Position numbers and translations under genes: made by a program. Source: Candidatus Hydrogenedentota bacterium (GTDB lineage Bacteria > Hydrogenedentota > Hydrogenedentia > Hydrogenedentales > SLHB01). Taken from it: a DNA stretch of 64,000 bases. Positions 40,152-50,133 of this stretch are shown piece by piece. The notes beneath the pieces are model-generated. The model had not been told where the DNA came from, made no database searches, and worked only from the letters and a program-made list of their open reading frames with translations. The stretch's first letter is position 1. Every line of letters begins with the position of its first letter. The stretch is from positions 50,255 to 114,254 of the forward strand of contig DAOLNV010000003.1 of assembly GCA_035416745.1 (NCBI GenBank), read 5' to 3'.

Positions 40152-40746
40152 GGTGCGGTTCCTCCCACTGGATGCAGCCAGTGTCATTCGCGCAGGGCAG
40201 GCGCTAGCTTCGCGTTACACAGCTGGACCTATTGTCCCCGCTGGGTTGTGCGATGGTAGCACACCGCTTTCGGCAAACCCAAGGGAACCGAATCGCTCCT
40301 AAACCGCCGGATAACACGACGATTGGGGAAACTCACACAACGCACGCGGAAGAAATGGCGCCCGCGAAGCTCGATTGGGATGGGGACCTGCCGTGCTATT
40401 CACAGACCCGGGTCTCCAAATCCCGCGCAAGAACCGCTTCGTACACTGTCTCCAATAGCCCGGGACCCGTCTCTCGATGAAGCGCCACCGCGCAATCCGC
40501 AATGATGCTTCCTATCTCATTCTGTTTCGGAGAATTCAATCTTCGTGTTCCCTGTGTCTCCGTGTGAGTTCGTTCTTGTCTTTAAGGAGACAATAAGATC
40601 CCTCCCACGAAGGCTCTCTTATCCGGCGACCAGGGATCGCGGTCATTTGTCGCCGGTCTTATCTGGCGCTCCAGCCTATTGCGCGAGACGATAAGGCGGG
40701 CGCAGAGCCATCATGCGAGAGGGAACAGAGGAAGCACTCCCCTGGG
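40152..40746. other. gene-free stretch with one inverted repeat
   Basis: 595 bases with no supported gene or RNA. CCGGCGAC (40623-40630) and GTCGCCGG (40649-40656) could form a stem with an 18-base loop; no T run follows either way. Function not assigned. Confidence 0.5.
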
Positions 40747-41307
40747 TCAATTGCCGGATGCCTTTTTGAATTGGCCGTTGCGGACGAAGTCCAGGACGTC
40801 GAGCAGCGCCCCCACCTCAGGCTCACATCCCAGGCAGTCAAAGAACTGCACGCATCCCGCGCAGATATGGGGGTGCTCCATCATGAGCGCATACTCCTGC
40901 TTCGGGCGGCCTGTCGAGAAAAGGCAGCCGTCTTTGCTCGCATGGAGAAAATCATCGGGTCTGAGCAGAGGATTGAGTGCGAGCGTGCGGTACTGCAACA
41001 AGCCAAGAGCCCCACAGAGCAGGAAATAGGATACGCGGTCCATGCGTGCATACTGCGCGATGCCTTCGCTTTGCCAGGCGGATACAGCAACCCCATAGTC
41101 GCGGAGGGAAAAGAGGGCCTCTTCGCGCTCGCGTGTGACGTGCAATGTGAGCGACTTCAGGCTCTGTGAGAGTGAAAACTCGTAGCGGGTTTGAGCCCGG
41201 GCGCCCACTTCGGGGAGCAGCCGGACCTCAGGTTCAATTCCCAAGACGCGCACGGGGAGAGATGTCCTTCCCCGCGTCCCTGGACATGTTCCCCATAGCC
41301 ACGTCAT
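40747..41307 (-). CDS. unrecognised protein with a C-terminal Cys cluster
   Basis: A 186-residue protein I cannot assign. Near the C-terminus HPHICAGCVQFFDCLGCEPE has a CxxC and a second CxxC eight bases of protein apart, with another cysteine upstream in KDGCLFS, which could bind zinc. No HExxH motif is present, so a metallopeptidase role is not supported. GGAGG lies ten bases before the ATG. No close neighbour suggests a function. Confidence 0.55.
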   Translation of the reverse strand: MTWLWGTCPGTRGRTSLPVRVLGIEPEVRLLPEVGARAQTRYEFSLSQSLKSLTLHVTREREEALFSLRDYGVAVSAWQSEGIAQYARMDRVSYFLLCGALGLLQYRTLALNPLLRPDDFLHASKDGCLFSTGRPKQEYALMMEHPHICAGCVQFFDCLGCEPEVGALLDVLDFVRNGQFKKASGN

Positions 41308-41526
41308 CGATATCTTGCCTCCGCCGCGGCTGCCAAACGCACTTGCTTGGTTTTATCAGCCTCAACACTATTGGACGATTTCGAAGGCCGGATTCACAAT
41401 CGGGTTGTTGCGGCATTTTGTGTGGGGAGGTTTCTCAAGATTTTGTAAGGTTATTGCTGACAGAGACCATTTCGCGGGATGGTACTAAATATGCAAAATC
41501 AGCGGATTGCTAGCCTGGTGTTCGTA

Positions 41527-42195
41527 TCATGCAAGCGACCGCTTAATTGCCCATTCTACGCTGGTTTGGACAAGTTCGGCGCCGGTCTCGAGATGCAATT
41601 TCTCCTTAATACGGGCTCGGTAGGTTTCAACAGTTTTTACACTGATGCTCAGGCGCTCCCCGATCTGGCGGGTCGAGACCCCTTGACCAATCAATTCAAA
41701 GACTTCGAGTTCGCGATCGGTGAGCTGCTCGATGGCGGAAGTCTCGGAGCGGGCCTGGTTCTGGGCGAAGCTCATCAGAATCCGCTCGTTGACCTGGTCG
41801 CTTACGTAGATGCCTCCTTCGAGGACCCTGCGGATGGCCGTCACGATCACTTCGTCCGCTTCTTGTTTCATGACGTATCCGCGCGCTCCGGCACGAAGGA
41901 CGCGTTCCGCGTAGATTTGTTCATCGTGCATCGAGACCACTAGAGCCTTGGTTTGGGGGGCAAGGCTGGGCAGGCGTTTGAGCAGCTCAAGGCCATTGGC
42001 GTTTTTCAACACGATGTCGACGATAACTAAATCGGGCTGCAGCGACTCCAGAAGATGCAGGGCTTGCGTAAGATCTTCGGCTTCTCCGCAGACGCTGATA
42101 TCCGGTTCATGGTTGATCAACTGGGCGAAACCTCGCCGCACGATGGGATGATCGTCCACAACCAGAATGCGGTAGAGCTTGGGAACGCTGTTCAT
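41527..42195 (-). CDS. NarL/FixJ-family response regulator
   Basis: A 222-residue regulator: receiver domain with phospho-acceptor D60 in LVIVDIVLKNANG, then a LuxR-type helix-turn-helix (LTDRELEVFELIGQGVSTRQ). The ATG overlaps the stop of the preceding sensor kinase gene as ATGA, fixing the start and linking the pair. It would bind DNA when phosphorylated by the kinase; targets are unknown. Confidence 0.92.
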   Translation of the reverse strand: MNSVPKLYRILVVDDHPIVRRGFAQLINHEPDISVCGEAEDLTQALHLLESLQPDLVIVDIVLKNANGLELLKRLPSLAPQTKALVVSMHDEQIYAERVLRAGARGYVMKQEADEVIVTAIRRVLEGGIYVSDQVNERILMSFAQNQARSETSAIEQLTDRELEVFELIGQGVSTRQIGERLSISVKTVETYRARIKEKLHLETGAELVQTSVEWAIKRSLA

Positions 42196-44618
42196 TCTAG
42201 GCTTGCCTCGTCTTGGGTTTTCTTCGCCGTCCCGGTTCGAAACAGGCACGATATCTCCGTCCCGCCGCCGAAGCGGCGCTTTACGGCGAAAGTAGCATCG
42301 GCCATTCGGGCGCGGTGTTCCATCAGGCGCAATCCCATTCCGCCTCCTCCTCCCGTCAGGGGTTGCGGAAGGCCTTTGCCATTATCCTCTATTTGAAGGA
42401 GTTTTCCCACTCCTGTTTCAATAAGCATGATCCGAATCTGGGTGGCCTCGGCATGCTTGACTGCATTGGTGACGGCCTCCTGTGCGATGCGATAGAGATG
42501 CTCGGCCTGGGCGGGACTTGAGATCAGCACACTGTCATCGCTCTCAAACACGCATTCTATGCCGGTCATTTGTTCGGTGTGTTCGCCCAGTTTACGCAGG
42601 GCGTTGGCTAAGCCGTCCGCCTCGAGATCGACCGGACAGGCGCCTTGCGAGAGCGTACGGGTATAGGCGATGGCTTCTTTGATGAGGTCAGCGATTTCCG
42701 TCACGCCGGCCGCTTCCGGAGCATCCTTGTCGGCAAGTGTCTTGGCCAATCCCCTGGTCAGAAACAGAATCCCTGCCAGGTGCTGTCCTAACCCGTCGTG
42801 GAGGTCGCGGCCGAGGCGCCGTTGTTCCCGCGAACTGATCTCGAGGATCTCCTTCTCGAGGAGTTTGCGTTCGGTAACGTCTTCCGCGAATCCGGCAAAC
42901 CGATAGGCCTTCCCCTGGCTGTTTCGAATAGGAAACCCGCGGTGCACGAGCCAACGCGTCGTCCCGTCCGGTTGGACGATTCGGAATTCCGTGTCTGCTT
43001 CGTGAAACTCGTCCATGAATGTCCTGGCCATGCGTTCACGGTCGTCAGGGTGTACCGCGGCGAGAAAGGCCAGGGGATCCCCATAAAGGGTTTCTGCCCT
43101 CATCTTGCAGATCTCGGCAAATGCCGGACTGACGTACAGCCCGCGGCCGAAGTCGGCTGTTGCGAGCCAGAACATGGCATGGCTGCTTCCCACGAGCTGG
43201 CGGAACCGCTCTTCGCTTTCTCGAAGCGCCTCCTCGGCATGTTTATGGCTGATGGCGCCGGCAAACACTTCGGCCAGGAGCATAATCAGGGCAGACAGGG
43301 CTTCATCCCAATCATACCCGTCTTGCATGACCTCGAAACAAACGTAGCCGGCCAGGTAGCCCCGGCTCATCATGGGCGCGATGAGAAAGGACCTGGGCGG
43401 GCCCAGGCCGAAAAAGGCGCGTTCCTCCTGAGCGTCCGCAGGGAGATCCGTGAGGGTCGAGCAACGTATACATTCGCGGTTGCGCAGCTGGGCCATGAGC
43501 CAGGGGAAGCACTCGAGCGATTGTTGCAGCCGGTCTGTAATCAACGGCACCGGTCCCGCAGCACCCCAATCGAAGCGGCCTGCAATCTGTTTGCCATCAC
43601 TCGAGAACAAGCCGATGCCGATATGGTGGACTGAGATGGTCTCCCCTATCTGGCCGATAGCGTGGCTGATGGCCTCATAGATCTGCTGGGGCTGCAGATT
43701 GATGAACCGCGTGGCAATTCCCGTCAGCAGCTTCTCGACCCGGAGATGCTGTTGAAGGCTCTTCTCCGCTTCGCGGCGCCGCGTGATGTCGCGGGCAATT
43801 CCCACGAAACCAACAGGCCGGCCGTTATCGTCCAGGACGGTGCTCGTACTCGTTTCCACAGGCACGATCCTGCCGTCTTTGGTCAGGCAGTCGTACTCTA
43901 TGATGAACTTGTTGCCTTTAGCGATGCATCCGGACATCTCGCGCACAGCCCTTTCGCGGTCATAGGGGGCAATGAGGTCGATGATGGAGCCGCACCTGCT
44001 GCAGAGTTCTTCCGCGCTGGCATACCCCAGTTTTTGTGCTGATATGGCATTTGTCAGAAGTATTTTCCCGGAAAGATCGAAAAAGGTAATGGCGTCTGGC
44101 GCGGTCTGGACGAGGGCGTGATGGCCGGTCCTTTCCGAATCCAGGACCTCGGAGAGTAGTTTGCCTTCCGGGGCTTCTCGAAGGCAGAGCACCATGTATG
44201 GGGGCGTCTTGGGCCCGCCTTTCTCGAAGAACAGCCGCGCCACACCCGAGAAGGAGGCGCCATCGGCCCTGGCATGATGCGTTTCCATCATGAGCGCCCC
44301 TTCTTCGCGCGCACGGGCGATGCACGCGTTCCACTCGATTGCATGCGGTACAACAAATTCCGTGATGGAATGCCCGCATACCGTATTGCCCTGGGCAGCG
44401 TGCATTTCCAGGAAAGGCTTGTTGGCGAATTTGATGATGCCTTCTTCTGAAAGCAGACAAATCCCCTCGCTGGCGCAACCGGCGGCCTGCGCCAACATAT
44501 CCGCGCGTTCCTTTTCCATCCTTGCCGCAAGGAGCGCTTGCTCGTAGGCAGCGAGCTTTTGCCGCAACTCGGGGGACATCTCCTCGAGTGCCGCTCCGCC
44601 GTTTACAAGGTCTGGCAT
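42192..44618 (-). CDS. cytoplasmic PAS/GAF sensor histidine kinase (HisKA_3 type)
   Basis: An 808-residue kinase with no membrane helix. In order: coiled start, a PAS at about 45-150, a PAS at about 160-285, a GAF at about 300-460, a PAS at about 470-590, then a NarX/DegS-type dimerisation domain with H607 in GRDLHDGLGQHL and a HATPase (EAVTNAVKHAEA, GGGGGMGLRLM). AAGGA precedes the ATG. It is the partner of the overlapping NarL-type regulator. The signal is not identifiable; cysteines in the PAS and GAF domains could be sensory. Confidence 0.9.
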   Translation of the reverse strand: MPDLVNGGAALEEMSPELRQKLAAYEQALLAARMEKERADMLAQAAGCASEGICLLSEEGIIKFANKPFLEMHAAQGNTVCGHSITEFVVPHAIEWNACIARAREEGALMMETHHARADGASFSGVARLFFEKGGPKTPPYMVLCLREAPEGKLLSEVLDSERTGHHALVQTAPDAITFFDLSGKILLTNAISAQKLGYASAEELCSRCGSIIDLIAPYDRERAVREMSGCIAKGNKFIIEYDCLTKDGRIVPVETSTSTVLDDNGRPVGFVGIARDITRRREAEKSLQQHLRVEKLLTGIATRFINLQPQQIYEAISHAIGQIGETISVHHIGIGLFSSDGKQIAGRFDWGAAGPVPLITDRLQQSLECFPWLMAQLRNRECIRCSTLTDLPADAQEERAFFGLGPPRSFLIAPMMSRGYLAGYVCFEVMQDGYDWDEALSALIMLLAEVFAGAISHKHAEEALRESEERFRQLVGSSHAMFWLATADFGRGLYVSPAFAEICKMRAETLYGDPLAFLAAVHPDDRERMARTFMDEFHEADTEFRIVQPDGTTRWLVHRGFPIRNSQGKAYRFAGFAEDVTERKLLEKEILEISSREQRRLGRDLHDGLGQHLAGILFLTRGLAKTLADKDAPEAAGVTEIADLIKEAIAYTRTLSQGACPVDLEADGLANALRKLGEHTEQMTGIECVFESDDSVLISSPAQAEHLYRIAQEAVTNAVKHAEATQIRIMLIETGVGKLLQIEDNGKGLPQPLTGGGGGMGLRLMEHRARMADATFAVKRRFGGGTEISCLFRTGTAKKTQDEASLE

Positions 44619-44939
44619 GCGCGCATCCTTAATCCGTCAAACAAGACACTTCAGCCTGCCATGTTGATAACGTATTCGCCGCGACGCGGTCGCCAATCCC
44701 AATATCACTATAGAAGAGTAACCAATGCGAAGCAAGCCCTTCGGTCATGGCGCCGAGGACGGCTCTGGGCGGGCGGGAAACGTGAGGCGGCCATCGCGGG
44801 GCGGGTTTCCTTTCGCGAATGCCAGCCGGAGAACCTCCCGTGCAAGCGGCGTCGAAACGGCCGTGCGGGCATACCTGGCCGCTTCAGGCGCTCATCGCCT
44901 ATGCGTCTTGGGATGCCGTGGCCCCCTGTATTGGTTTTA

Positions 44940-44968
44940 TTGACGTTCACAGGTCAAAATGGCATGAT
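44940..44968 (+). promoter_or_regulatory. candidate promoter of the large fusion gene
   Basis: TTGACG (44940-44945) and CATGAT (44963-44968) are 17 bases apart, giving a leader of about 80 bases. The leader holds a stem AGGGCC (45013-45018) / GGCCCT (45024-45029) ahead of the AAAGGA ribosome site. The rest of the 438-base gap (44619-45056) holds nothing else I can name. Confidence 0.4.
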
Positions 44969-45056
44969 TACTCCGTTTGAACTTGCTTCACAAGAGCCAC
45001 GAGCACGCTGGGAGGGCCAAGTCGGCCCTTAGCATAGAGATAAAGGAACTTTTGCC

Positions 45057-48000
45057 GTGCGACGCTTACTCCGCTTTTGCTCCCTCCCCATGCTGGGAGT
45101 TCTTTCCCTTGTGCACGCGGGATGCCCTTCCCCTCCCGAGATGGGCATTGTGTTGATCGTTTCCCCAACAACGCTGGACTTCGGCTCAACGGAAACGGCG
45201 ATGTCTTTCAAGGTGAGCAAGAACTACACCAGTCAGGCCATGGCGCCGTTCCGCGTTACCTCCAGCGATGCGTGGATATCCTTAGAGCCCTCTACCGGAA
45301 CAAGTAACGGGCCCGATGACCCGATTACGGTGTCCGTAACCATCAAGCGTGACTTGCTGGGAGCGGGGACAAACAGCGGGACGGTGCGGATCACGTGCGA
45401 AGGGGCAACCGACCGATGGGTCCAAGTGACCGCGTTCCGCCAACTTGCGGCGAATTTCACTGTGAATGAAGTGCAGCCGTTCCAGGGCGACCCCATCACC
45501 TTTCAAGACATGTCGCAAGTTTCGGGCAACGTAAGCGGCACAAAGAGCTGGTTGTGGGATTTCGGCGACGGCGCCACCAGTGAGGCGCAAAACCCCTCTC
45601 ACACATACGACACGATAGGGACGTTTGATGTAACTCTCACGGTGACTGTCGGAGAGGCTTCCGCAGCCCTCACCAAGCGCAATTACATCATGGTGCGCGA
45701 GAAGATAGGTCCCACGGCGGGTTTTTACGCCCTCGACACCACTGTGCCTGCGGGTTCTCCCGTGGGGTTTGTCGATCAATCCGAGCCTGGCACCGCCTCG
45801 ATAACGTCGTGGCGATGGGATTTTGGCGATGGCCGCAGCGGCACAGGGGCGGCGCCCACCCACGCTTATGCCCTGCCAGGCGTGTATACGGTGCGCCTGA
45901 CGGTTACAACCGCGCACGGCCAAGATGAAGAGGTCAAGCAGAATTACATCACGGTCGAGGCGGTGCCGCCGCAGGCCGACTTCACCTGCTCGAACGTTGA
46001 GCCTCTGATGGGCACCGAGGTGACGTTTACCGACCTGTCCGTGCCGGGCCACCTTCCTATCGCCTCGTGGTACTGGGAATTCGGCGACGGGGCGGTCAGC
46101 ACGGAACGGAATCCGAGCCATACGTATGATACGTACGGGGTATTCAACGTCTCGCTTACAGTGGCCGACGCTGAGGGGAATCAGGACACCGAAATCAAGA
46201 CTGGCTACGTATCCGTTCGCGGCTACGCGCCAGATGCGAGCTTCAATGTGGACCGTTCCTGGGGCGTCACCATAGATGAATTCGGTTTTGCCAATACATC
46301 CGACCCTGGCACGGGTCCGGCCACCTACCGGTGGCGGTTCGGGGACGGCTCGGAGAGTGCTCAGGAGAATCCATCGCATACATACACGGTCCGGGGAACC
46401 TATACCGTGTCCCTGGAAGTGCGCAACAATTTTGGAGTTGACACCGCGCAATACACTGGTCTGCGGGTTTACGACGCGAACGCCCTCGACCGCTATGTCC
46501 GTAAAGACGACGGCATCGAGCCGGCCGTCACGACGGAACCCCGGCAAACCTTTAATGGCGGGCGGTGGGATGTCCTAAAGTTTGCGTCGCAGCAGTGGCG
46601 CGATAGCGCCGAGGTGGCCCCGCATATCTGGCAGCACTGGCTGGGGTTGGCCATTCCGGATGTGATCCGGAACAAGACCGCCCTGTTGTTCATTTCGGGA
46701 GGCGACACGAACGACGCCGCGCCGGCGCCGTCCGCCGAGCTGACCGATTTCGCGGTGCAAGCCGGTTCCATCGTGGCTGTACTCACGACGGTGCCCAATC
46801 AGCCGTCCGTTTTCACGGCAGAAGGGGCGTCCCGCTCCGAGGATGAGATCCTTGCCTATACGTTTGACCAATACCTGGATGGCGCCGCCATGAACATGGC
46901 GGATGAAGAATGGCCCGCCCTTCTGCCCATGGCGAAAGCGGCTGTCCGTGCGATGGACGTTGTGCAGGAGTATTCGGCATCCCTGGCGGTTCCAGTCACT
47001 GTCGAGGACTTCGTGGTGACGGGCGCTTCCAAGCGTGGATGGACCACGTGGCTTACGGCAGCGACGGACCACCGCGTGGTGGGCATTGCGCCGATGGTTA
47101 TCGACGTGCTGAATCTGGACGACCAGATGGACTGGCATTATTCCGCCCTGTGTGGTTATGCGGAAGCCATTCACGACTACGTTGACATGGGCGTGATTGA
47201 CCGCCTGCATACGCCCGAGGGCGACGCGTTGCAGGCGATCGTGGATCCGTATGCCTATGCCGAACGGTTCGCTATCCCAAAACTGGGGTTGAACGGTACT
47301 GCCGATCAGTTCTTCGTGCCGGATTCCGCACAGTTTTACTATCCCGAGATCTCGAACTACGGCCCCATGTATCTCCGCTATTTCCCGAATGGCGATCATC
47401 ATCTGCTCGAAGGCTACGACGCCACAGTGCGGGGGATGCTGCCGTTCTACAACGCCATCGTCAAACGCGAGACGCTCCCGTCCCTCGAGTGGCAGATCAC
47501 CGATACGACGGATGAAGCTACGCTGACGGTGCAGCTTGACAGGGTTCCCCAGGCCGCATATCTCTGGACGGGGACCGTTGGGCAGACCTCGGGTGTGCGC
47601 GATTTCCGGCTCGACACCGTCGGCCCTGACGTATGGCAGTCCACGCCCATTTCGCCTGTTGGCACGGGCGGCACCAGCTATGCGGCTACCGTACCGAGTC
47701 CGGCTCACGGCTGGACCGGCTATTTCATGTCTTTCGAGTTCGCGAGCGGCACGGCGGGCGAGCCGCATGTATTCACCACCGAGGTGCGCTGTGTGCCGAC
47801 CATGCCGCCCTGTTACGAACCTGGCGGCTACGGAACAATCGAGACCGCCGGCACGGGTACCGATGCCATTACGGTCGTGCGCGTGGGAGGAACCCGGTTT
47901 GAGATGGGCTATTGGTATGGCTATCTGCTTGCCGAGCAGATAGACGCCATTTGGGCGCTGTTCTCGGCGGTGGCGGAAGCTGAGTTTCCCGCCGGGACGC

Positions 48001-48920
48001 TGGACCTCGCCGTGAGCCAGTTGTGGAATTCGGAGTATTTCGACACCGCCGCGTGGGGGGAAGAGTTGGCGGGAGTCGCCCAGGGTTGCCGGATGGCCGG
48101 TTATCCGGGGATTACAGTCGATGTGCTCAAGAGAATCCTGGTCATTCCTGATATCTCGGAATACGGTTGCTCATTGTTTGCCGCATGGGGCAAAGCCACG
48201 GCCGGCGGTGAGATGTATCAGCTTCGCAACCTGGACTGGTCGATAGAGCTGGGAGCCCAGAACTACCCCGTTGTGGCTATTTACGAGCCCACGGACGGCG
48301 GCATCAAACACGCGGTCATCGGTTTCGCGGGGCTGGTGGGTATTGCCGGCGGCGGCATGAACGGCAATGGCATCGCGGTGAGCGAGATCATGGGGTATTT
48401 CTGCGACGAGGAGTACCTGGAAGGCATACCGTTCCCCGTCCTCCTTCGCGACGTTCTTTATCACGACAGCACGCTGACGCAAGCGCTGGCACGCATGAAA
48501 GGCGCTACGCGGACCAATCAGTATCATTATTGCATAGGCGATCCCAATGCGCCTGATCCGAAGGCGCGGCTGCTATTCACCAGCCGGACCCGTTTTGATG
48601 AGTGGGTCGATAACCAGTCGGTTACGGGTCAACATCCGTGCCACCCCAACGTCAACCCGGTCCACACGGCGCTGGATGACGCGGTTTATTGGAAGAATCA
48701 CAATGGGCGCGACAACGAGATCATCTACGACGGCCTGTTCAGCCGGTACGGCACGCTGGATGCCCAAGGCGCTATTGCCATTGCCAAGGCGGCCGGCGTC
48801 AACAGCACCGTGCTCAGCATCGTGTACCATAACTCGGGTGGTGACTTCTGGGTAGCCTATGCCAACGGTACGGACCCGGCTCAAAATCAGGGATACGTTC
48901 ACATTCTCCTGAATCCGTGA
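45057..48920 (+). CDS. lipoprotein-like fusion: BACON-like + 4 PKD + PqaA-type hydrolase + C45 acyltransferase
   Basis: A 1,287-residue protein. N-terminal signal ending VHAGC (C23, imperfect lipobox); a BACON-like Ig domain at about 33-125; four PKD domains at about 130-213, 218-300, 304-388 and 390-470, each with DFGDG or FGDG; an alpha/beta hydrolase of the PhoPQ-activated pathogenicity-related (PqaA) type at about 478-910, with S658 in TGASKRGW, D750 and H781/H782 as likely triad; and a C45 acyl-CoA:6-APA acyltransferase-like domain at about 925-1287, with the self-cleaving Cys C1038 in EYGCSLFAAW and RNLDW. The start is GTG with AAAGGA upstream. Two catalytic units and four adhesive domains on one surface protein are unusual. 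Substrates are unknown. Confidence 0.82.
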   Translation: MRRLLRFCSLPMLGVLSLVHAGCPSPPEMGIVLIVSPTTLDFGSTETAMSFKVSKNYTSQAMAPFRVTSSDAWISLEPSTGTSNGPDDPITVSVTIKRDLLGAGTNSGTVRITCEGATDRWVQVTAFRQLAANFTVNEVQPFQGDPITFQDMSQVSGNVSGTKSWLWDFGDGATSEAQNPSHTYDTIGTFDVTLTVTVGEASAALTKRNYIMVREKIGPTAGFYALDTTVPAGSPVGFVDQSEPGTASITSWRWDFGDGRSGTGAAPTHAYALPGVYTVRLTVTTAHGQDEEVKQNYITVEAVPPQADFTCSNVEPLMGTEVTFTDLSVPGHLPIASWYWEFGDGAVSTERNPSHTYDTYGVFNVSLTVADAEGNQDTEIKTGYVSVRGYAPDASFNVDRSWGVTIDEFGFANTSDPGTGPATYRWRFGDGSESAQENPSHTYTVRGTYTVSLEVRNNFGVDTAQYTGLRVYDANALDRYVRKDDGIEPAVTTEPRQTFNGGRWDVLKFASQQWRDSAEVAPHIWQHWLGLAIPDVIRNKTALLFISGGDTNDAAPAPSAELTDFAVQAGSIVAVLTTVPNQPSVFTAEGASRSEDEILAYTFDQYLDGAAMNMADEEWPALLPMAKAAVRAMDVVQEYSASLAVPVTVEDFVVTGASKRGWTTWLTAATDHRVVGIAPMVIDVLNLDDQMDWHYSALCGYAEAIHDYVDMGVIDRLHTPEGDALQAIVDPYAYAERFAIPKLGLNGTADQFFVPDSAQFYYPEISNYGPMYLRYFPNGDHHLLEGYDATVRGMLPFYNAIVKRETLPSLEWQITDTTDEATLTVQLDRVPQAAYLWTGTVGQTSGVRDFRLDTVGPDVWQSTPISPVGTGGTSYAATVPSPAHGWTGYFMSFEFASGTAGEPHVFTTEVRCVPTMPPCYEPGGYGTIETAGTGTDAITVVRVGGTRFEMGYWYGYLLAEQIDAIWALFSAVAEAEFPAGTLDLAVSQLWNSEYFDTAAWGEELAGVAQGCRMAGYPGITVDVLKRILVIPDISEYGCSLFAAWGKATAGGEMYQLRNLDWSIELGAQNYPVVAIYEPTDGGIKHAVIGFAGLVGIAGGGMNGNGIAVSEIMGYFCDEEYLEGIPFPVLLRDVLYHDSTLTQALARMKGATRTNQYHYCIGDPNAPDPKARLLFTSRTRFDEWVDNQSVTGQHPCHPNVNPVHTALDDAVYWKNHNGRDNEIIYDGLFSRYGTLDAQGAIAIAKAAGVNSTVLSIVYHNSGGDFWVAYANGTDPAQNQGYVHILLNP

Positions 48921-48944
48921 GTCTGGGCGAACGGAGGCTGCCCC

Positions 48945-50111
48945 ATGAGTTTCGCCGATGAATTGGGCGCGTGGCCGCGCGCCCGCGTAATGGACGCCAT
49001 CGAGCGCGCCCGGACGCAAGACGTCGAGGCCGCGCTCGCACGGGAGATGCGCGGTCCGGAGGACCTGTGCGCACTGCTTTCGCCCTGTGCGCGCGCGTTT
49101 CTGGAGCCGATGGCCCGTGAGGCCAGCAGGCTGACCCGGTGGCACTTCGGCCGCACGATCGGAATGTACGTGCCGCTCTACCTCTCGAATGTTTGCGGCG
49201 CGGACTGTGTCTATTGCGGCTATGCGGTTCGGTCGGGCAACAAAGAGAAGCGGCTCAACCTCAGCCGCGAGGAAATCCGCGCGGAGTGCGCGGCCCTGGC
49301 GGCCGAGGGGTTCCAGAACGTGTTGCTGTTGACGGGGGAAGCGCGCCGCGCCGCGCCTGTCGCATATATTGCGGACGCGGTGGCGCTTGCCCGCGAGTTC
49401 TTCCCGGCCGTCAGCGTCGAGGTGTACTCACTGGATGAGTCCGATTACCGGTTGCTTTGCCAGCGAGGTCTCGAAGGCGTGACGCTGTACATGGAGACCT
49501 ATGACCGGGCGCTCTACAAGGCGGTCCACCTCAAGGGCGAAAAGACCGACTATGACTACCGTCTGGATGCGAGCGAGCGGGCGGGGCGGGCGGGTGCGCG
49601 GCGTCTGGGCATTGGGGCGCTGCTCGGCCTGACCGATTGGCAGGTGGATGGATTCTGGACCGCGCTCCACGGGCGTTACCTGCAGAGGGTGTGTTGGCAG
49701 AGCGCTGTGTCGGTATCCTTCCCGAGGCTGCTCCATACGCCGAAACGGTTTTCAGTGCCTCGCCTGGTAAGCGACGCCGAATTGGTGCAACTCATGCTGG
49801 CCATGCGCCTCTACCTGCCCGAGGCGGGATTCACTCTTTCCACGCGCGAGCGCTCGGAATTCCGCGATCATCTCATCCCGCTGGGCATCACGATGATGAG
49901 CGCGGGCTCGTCGACCCGCCCCGGCGGGTACGCCACGCATATCGATGAAACCCTCGAACAGTTTGCGATCGAGGATAGACGGCCTCCGGCGCACGTTGCG
50001 GAAGCCATTCGCGCCAAGGGATACGAGCCGGTCTGGAAAGATTTCGACTACGCATTCGATCGAGAGCCGGAACCGCACGAGCCCCTGGATGTAAGCAGCG
50101 GGGATTCGTGA
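48945..50111 (+). CDS. thiH: 2-iminoacetate synthase (radical SAM, thiazole synthesis)
   Basis: A 388-residue ThiH: radical SAM cluster C84-x3-C88-x2-C91 in NVCGADCVYCGY, then the tyrosine-lyase C-terminal region (LLHTPKRF, MMSAGSSTRPGGY). It splits tyrosine to give dehydroglycine for the thiamin thiazole. GGAGG precedes the ATG. It starts 24 bases after the giant fusion gene and heads thiH-thiS-thiE. ThiG, its obligate partner, is not in the window. Confidence 0.9.
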   Translation: MSFADELGAWPRARVMDAIERARTQDVEAALAREMRGPEDLCALLSPCARAFLEPMAREASRLTRWHFGRTIGMYVPLYLSNVCGADCVYCGYAVRSGNKEKRLNLSREEIRAECAALAAEGFQNVLLLTGEARRAAPVAYIADAVALAREFFPAVSVEVYSLDESDYRLLCQRGLEGVTLYMETYDRALYKAVHLKGEKTDYDYRLDASERAGRAGARRLGIGALLGLTDWQVDGFWTALHGRYLQRVCWQSAVSVSFPRLLHTPKRFSVPRLVSDAELVQLMLAMRLYLPEAGFTLSTRERSEFRDHLIPLGITMMSAGSSTRPGGYATHIDETLEQFAIEDRRPPAHVAEAIRAKGYEPVWKDFDYAFDREPEPHEPLDVSSGDS

Positions 50112-50133
50112 AGGACGTTGGGAGAATAGGCGC

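Noticed and set aside
40623..40656. Inverted repeat as an intrinsic terminator
   Set aside because: The 18-base loop is long, no T run follows on either strand, and no gene ends nearby in the right direction.
40747..41307. Archaemetzincin-like metallopeptidase
   Set aside because: The Cys-rich tail is faintly similar, but the HExxH zinc site is absent.
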